From the NCBI GenBank assembly GCA_963716135.1, contig OY970289.1, positions 3,100,001-3,164,000 of the forward strand: 64,000 nt of DNA. The letters run 5' to 3'. The notes below the pieces were generated by a model. It was given only the letters and a program-made list of their open reading frames with translations. It was not told the DNA's origin and searched no databases. Source of the stretch: CAVRAW01 sp963716135 (GTDB lineage: Bacteria; Planctomycetota; Planctomycetia; Pirellulales; JADZDJ01). Every line of letters begins with the position of its first letter. The first letter of the stretch is position 1. Positions 61,330-64,000 of this stretch are shown here, piece after piece. The translations under genes were made by a program, and so were the position numbers.

Positions 61330-62721
61330 CTATGATTCGCCCAACTCAAAACTCTCTCCCCTTTTGGGCACGGTGGTGTTCCATCCGCGAGTCGTACGCA
61401 GTTCTTGGGCCAGCGCGGTAGCCGCCGGCAATTCGCCGTGCGTGAAGAACGCCTGCCGAGGGTCGCCGAGCGGCTCCAGCCAACGAATGAGTTCACGATG
61501 TCCGGCATGGCCACTTAGCGCCGAGATCGATGCCACGGCTGCCCGCACGGGAACATCGTGTCCATAGATGCGCAGATATTTTGCACCGTCGGCCAGTGCA
61601 CGGCCACGAGTTCCCTCGGCCATGAAACCTGCCAGCACGATCGTGTTGCGCTCCTGCGGCAAGCGCTGCTCCAAGTGATGAAGTATTCGGCCCCCGGTCA
61701 TCATGCCGTTGGAGGCGATGATGACCGCCGGACCACTTACGTCGTTGATGTGTTTTGATTCGTCGACCGTTCGCGCCAACTTGACGTGCTGACCGTCGAA
61801 AACATTTTGTGAACCGATGAGCTGTTCCCCGTTCAGATCGTAATCCTCAGGATAACGAGCGTAGATGTCGGAAGCATTGATGGCCATTGGACTGTCCAAG
61901 AAAATCGGTAGCTTCGCAATCCGCCGGCTTTCCATCAGCACACGCAGTAAATAAATCAACTGTTGCGAACGACCGATCGCAAAAGCTGCAAATAGCATCA
62001 CGCCCCCACGCTCCACTGCGTTAGTGACCACGGTGCACAATTCGTCCAGCACGGACTGGTCGGGATGTTCGCGGTTGCCGTAGGTGCTTTCGCAGATCAG
62101 GTACTGGCAGGCAGGCGGCGGAGTCGGATCGTGGTACAGGGGCGCGTCGTACCGGCCCACGTCGCCCGAAAACAGAATGCGAGTGGTTTGCGAACCGCGG
62201 CGAATCTCAGTTTCAATCAGCGAGGCGCCCAGCAAATGGCCGGTCGTCTGATATCGCATCCAAATCGGCGCAGCCGGCGAAAACCACTCCATCCGGTCAA
62301 TCCTTTTCAGCAGCCGCAGCGCGCGGACGACATCTTGACTGCCGTACAGCGGCAGTGCGGGAGTGTGTTTTGAGAAGCCTTTGATGTTGGCATAGCCCGC
62401 ATCTTCCTCATGATTTTTGGCGGCATCGAAAAGCACAATTTCCGCCAGATCGGCCGTGGCAGGAGTGCAGTAAACGGGGCCCGAAAATCCATCCCGCACG
62501 AAACGTGGTAGATACCCGACGTGGTCGAGGTGAGCATGCGTCAGTACGACGGCCTGGACCGATGTGGCCGGAAAAGGTAGCGCTTGCCAATTTAATTGCC
62601 GAAGCCGCTTGAGTCCTTGAAAGAGCCCGCAATCGACGAGTACAGAAGCTCGATCAGCTTCCATTAAGTATTTGGAGCCGGTAACGGTTTCGGCCGCGCC
62701 GTGAAAAGTCAGCCGGAGCAT
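61330..62721 (-). CDS. MBL-fold, beta-CASP exonuclease (RNase J/CPSF-like)
   Basis: About 463 residues. The zinc motif LTHAHLDHVGYLPRFVRDGF (HxHxDH), the further metal sites in LISGDVG-type ILFSGDVGRYDAPLYHDPT, and the beta-CASP part: PIFLDSPMAINASDIYARYP, VIIASNGMMTGGRILHHLEQ and the tail ALSGHAGHRELIRWLEP. This is the CPSF-73-like RNA exonuclease/endonuclease family rather than RNase J, judged by length and the missing N-terminal insert. Probably RNA maturation or decay. A -35/-10 was not identified. Confidence 0.85.
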   Translation of the reverse strand: MLRLTFHGAAETVTGSKYLMEADRASVLVDCGLFQGLKRLRQLNWQALPFPATSVQAVVLTHAHLDHVGYLPRFVRDGFSGPVYCTPATADLAEIVLFDAAKNHEEDAGYANIKGFSKHTPALPLYGSQDVVRALRLLKRIDRMEWFSPAAPIWMRYQTTGHLLGASLIETEIRRGSQTTRILFSGDVGRYDAPLYHDPTPPPACQYLICESTYGNREHPDQSVLDELCTVVTNAVERGGVMLFAAFAIGRSQQLIYLLRVLMESRRIAKLPIFLDSPMAINASDIYARYPEDYDLNGEQLIGSQNVFDGQHVKLARTVDESKHINDVSGPAVIIASNGMMTGGRILHHLEQRLPQERNTIVLAGFMAEGTRGRALADGAKYLRIYGHDVPVRAAVASISALSGHAGHRELIRWLEPLGDPRQAFFTHGELPAATALAQELRTTRGWNTTVPKRGESFELGES

Positions 62722-62984
62722 GGCGGCGTTGTAACACGCTCCGTGCGTTGCGGCAAGCAGGCGCGACCGTTGCCATGCGGCCTGACCCTCGGTGGGTTGA
62801 TCGTGCAGGTTGCTGTTTAGCCATTTCTGGGTGACGCATCATGAAGGGATGGCATTTCCTCGATCAGATTTTGCGGGAATGAAGCGACGTCAGCTTTTCT
62901 TATTTGAATTCCTCGACGGTTGCTTTTGTCACCCCTTTTTATGATGGCTTCAACGGCCGTGTCGCGAGCTGTCATGGATTGACG

Positions 62985-63050
62985 AAGCCACCGCCGGAAC
63001 GAATTCTGCGGCCCAGCCGGACGAACCTGCCCGTGTCATCAAACGGTACT
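62985..63050 (+). repeat. Dispersed repeat D2, copy C, first half
   Basis: Reads GGAACGAATTCTGCGGCCCA, then GCCGGACGAACCTGCCCGTG and TCATCAAACGG, matching the first halves of copies A and B. The alignment stops at 63050 and resumes at 63328. Confidence 0.6.
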
Positions 63051-63327
63051 TGAATCTGGAGTAGGATTTGCCTTCCGCTTCGGCTTTGGCACCGCGTGCA
63101 GCTCGGAACTCAAGCTGATCCACGAGATCGGTTAAACGAATGAGCGAGCGCGGCCCGGTTGGATGAACTCCTGAGACGACGCACAAAAAACATTCCCGCT
63201 GTGGGAAGAGAACCAAGCGTCGGCAACTCGAATAGTCGACGAAATCCGAAACGGAAAGCGATACCACCTCGGAACTCGGCAGCAGGCAAGATTAGTAGTA
63301 CCGCAGTTGACCCACACACGGCTTCAT

Positions 63328-63385
63328 AGTCGCTTGAGTTCCCGGCGCGCGTTTCCTGTCTCATAAACATGGTCGTTTTCCGGGA
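63328..63385 (+). repeat. Dispersed repeat D2, copy C, second half
   Basis: Continues the D2 consensus with TTGAGTTCCCGGCGCGCGTT, then TCCTGTCTCATAAACATGG and TCGTTTTCC, parallel to copy A bases from about 40859 and copy B bases from about 60353. Together with the first half it makes one D2 interrupted by about 280 bases. Confidence 0.6.
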
Positions 63386-63726
63386 TTTTTAAGTTTGCTC
63401 GGGTTCTTGGGAAAATCGGGCTGACCCAGAACGACTGATTTGCCGCTTTGGCATTCCTTCCTCGGCCGCATCCGACGTGACCGCATTGCCGGCCGCTGTT
63501 CTTTCCTCGCTGATCGCGGCCCATTCGACCATCTCTACCTGTGTGCGAGTTTGCTGTGACGCCGAGGCCGTACTGCAATTGCGCCGAGCAGCGCTATTTC
63601 GTTGATCGAACGCACGACAGTGGGGCCACGAGATCTTCCGCATCGACTCTGGGACCGAGGACGTTCTTGCACGGAATGCCGAGAAAACTCGCGATTTCTC
63701 GAACTTCTCTCTGAGCTAGGCTTTAG

Positions 63727-64000
63727 ATGCGGACGAACTTGTTGGCAGGACATCTCGAAATGCAAAACCTGACTCAGTCGACCGATCCCGCGCACGGTGA
63801 TACGGACGGTATTGCGCCTGCGCGGTTCTTTCATCAACTTGTTGACAGCTCGTGGGACATTATTACGGTCCTCGACGAGCGCGGCTTCATCTGTTTCGAA
63901 AACCAGGCCACCGAGCGACTTTTGGGGTATCGGCCAGACGAATTGTTCGGGCGGTTTGTGTTCGATTTCATTCATCCCGACGATCGTCCAGCCACGCTGC
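63727..64000 (+). CDS. PAS-domain sensor protein, 5' part (runs off window)
   Basis: ATG 63727 opens a frame that has no stop up to the right edge. It reads MRTNLLAGHLEMQNLTQSTD, then FFHQLVDSSWDIITVLDERG and FICFENQATERLLGYRPDEL, FGRFVFDFIHPDDRPATL, a clear PAS domain of about 60 residues with the GYRPDEL-G-x-x-F-D-F-x-HPDDR end. A kinase, guanylate cyclase or diguanylate cyclase part would lie outside, so only the sensor half can be named. Confidence 0.8.
   Translation, partial: MRTNLLAGHLEMQNLTQSTDPAHGDTDGIAPARFFHQLVDSSWDIITVLDERGFICFENQATERLLGYRPDELFGRFVFDFIHPDDRPATL

Larger units (their letters stand above)
62722..63726. other. Repeat-bearing intergenic region
   Basis: About 1 kb without a defensible gene. 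It holds D2 copy C in two pieces (62985-63050 and 63328-63385). The 280 bases between the pieces look like an insertion into the repeat. Minus-strand frames in that insertion and beyond are short and not family-like. Confidence 0.45.

Noticed and set aside
63535..63975. Minus-strand open frame at the right edge
   Set aside because: Antisense to a clear PAS domain on the plus strand.

Overview
The window looks like a planctomycete chromosome, probably of the Pirellulales group. Two very large secreted proteins start with the planctomycete LEPxxLL-type export motif. There is a DUF1559 protein with a prepilin-like N-terminus and H-X9-DG end, a small conserved planctomycete membrane protein, MORN-repeat and FG-GAP proteins, and a remnant resembling the tail of a planctomycete Ser/Thr kinase. 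The DNA is GC-rich, except for a visibly AT-richer stretch around 39.8-42.8 kb. No rRNA, tRNA or CRISPR array was seen.

Layout. 0-9 kb: mixed housekeeping genes (glycosyltransferase tail, DCC protein, MFS transporter, flavin reductase, CrtO-like protein, coiled-coil membrane protein, MORN protein, YchF-like GTPase). 9-20 kb: the two giant exported proteins, with a glycosyltransferase and an AI-2E family permease between them. 20-27 kb: glycan-type genes (GT4, phosphodiesterase, GT2), two CBS proteins and a tail-specific protease whose catalytic Lys position reads Asn. 27-31.6 kb: a P450 / condensation-type acyltransferase / ABC permease operon. 32-38 kb: KatG, UDP-galactopyranose mutase and a large polytopic membrane protein. 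38-42.8 kb: DUF1559, degraded genes, dispersed repeats and an mtnA-aldolase pair. 43-44.6 kb: a B12-binding radical SAM protein. 60-64 kb: LOG-family protein, beta-CASP metallo-beta-lactamase protein, a repeat-bearing intergenic region and the start of a PAS-domain sensor.

The most interesting part is 44.6-58.9 kb, a compact stress island: DUF883, DUF3309, PLDc_N and VIT-family proteins, CsrA, a globin-coupled histidine kinase with an ANTAR response regulator, Hsp20, three CBS proteins, baeRF3, YbaK, a phosphoribosyltransferase, an alpha/beta hydrolase and a PEBP protein. Six transcription units start here and I find the same leader module ahead of each: a sigma70-like promoter, 12-14 nt to a short hairpin of form CUC-N5-GGG with compensatory changes, then an intrinsic terminator. 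Four of the six add a conserved second hairpin after the U-run. Three copies are on each side of two divergent promoter pairs or alone, on both strands. The natural hypothesis is a regulon controlled by conditional transcription termination. Two RNA-binding regulators, CsrA and the ANTAR protein, are encoded inside it, and an oxygen/redox-type globin kinase sits beside the ANTAR protein.

Nine genes carry at least ten apparent one-base frameshifts, many in short G or C runs. That pattern fits sequencing or assembly indels better than gene decay, so I annotate them as whole genes with a flagged frameshift.
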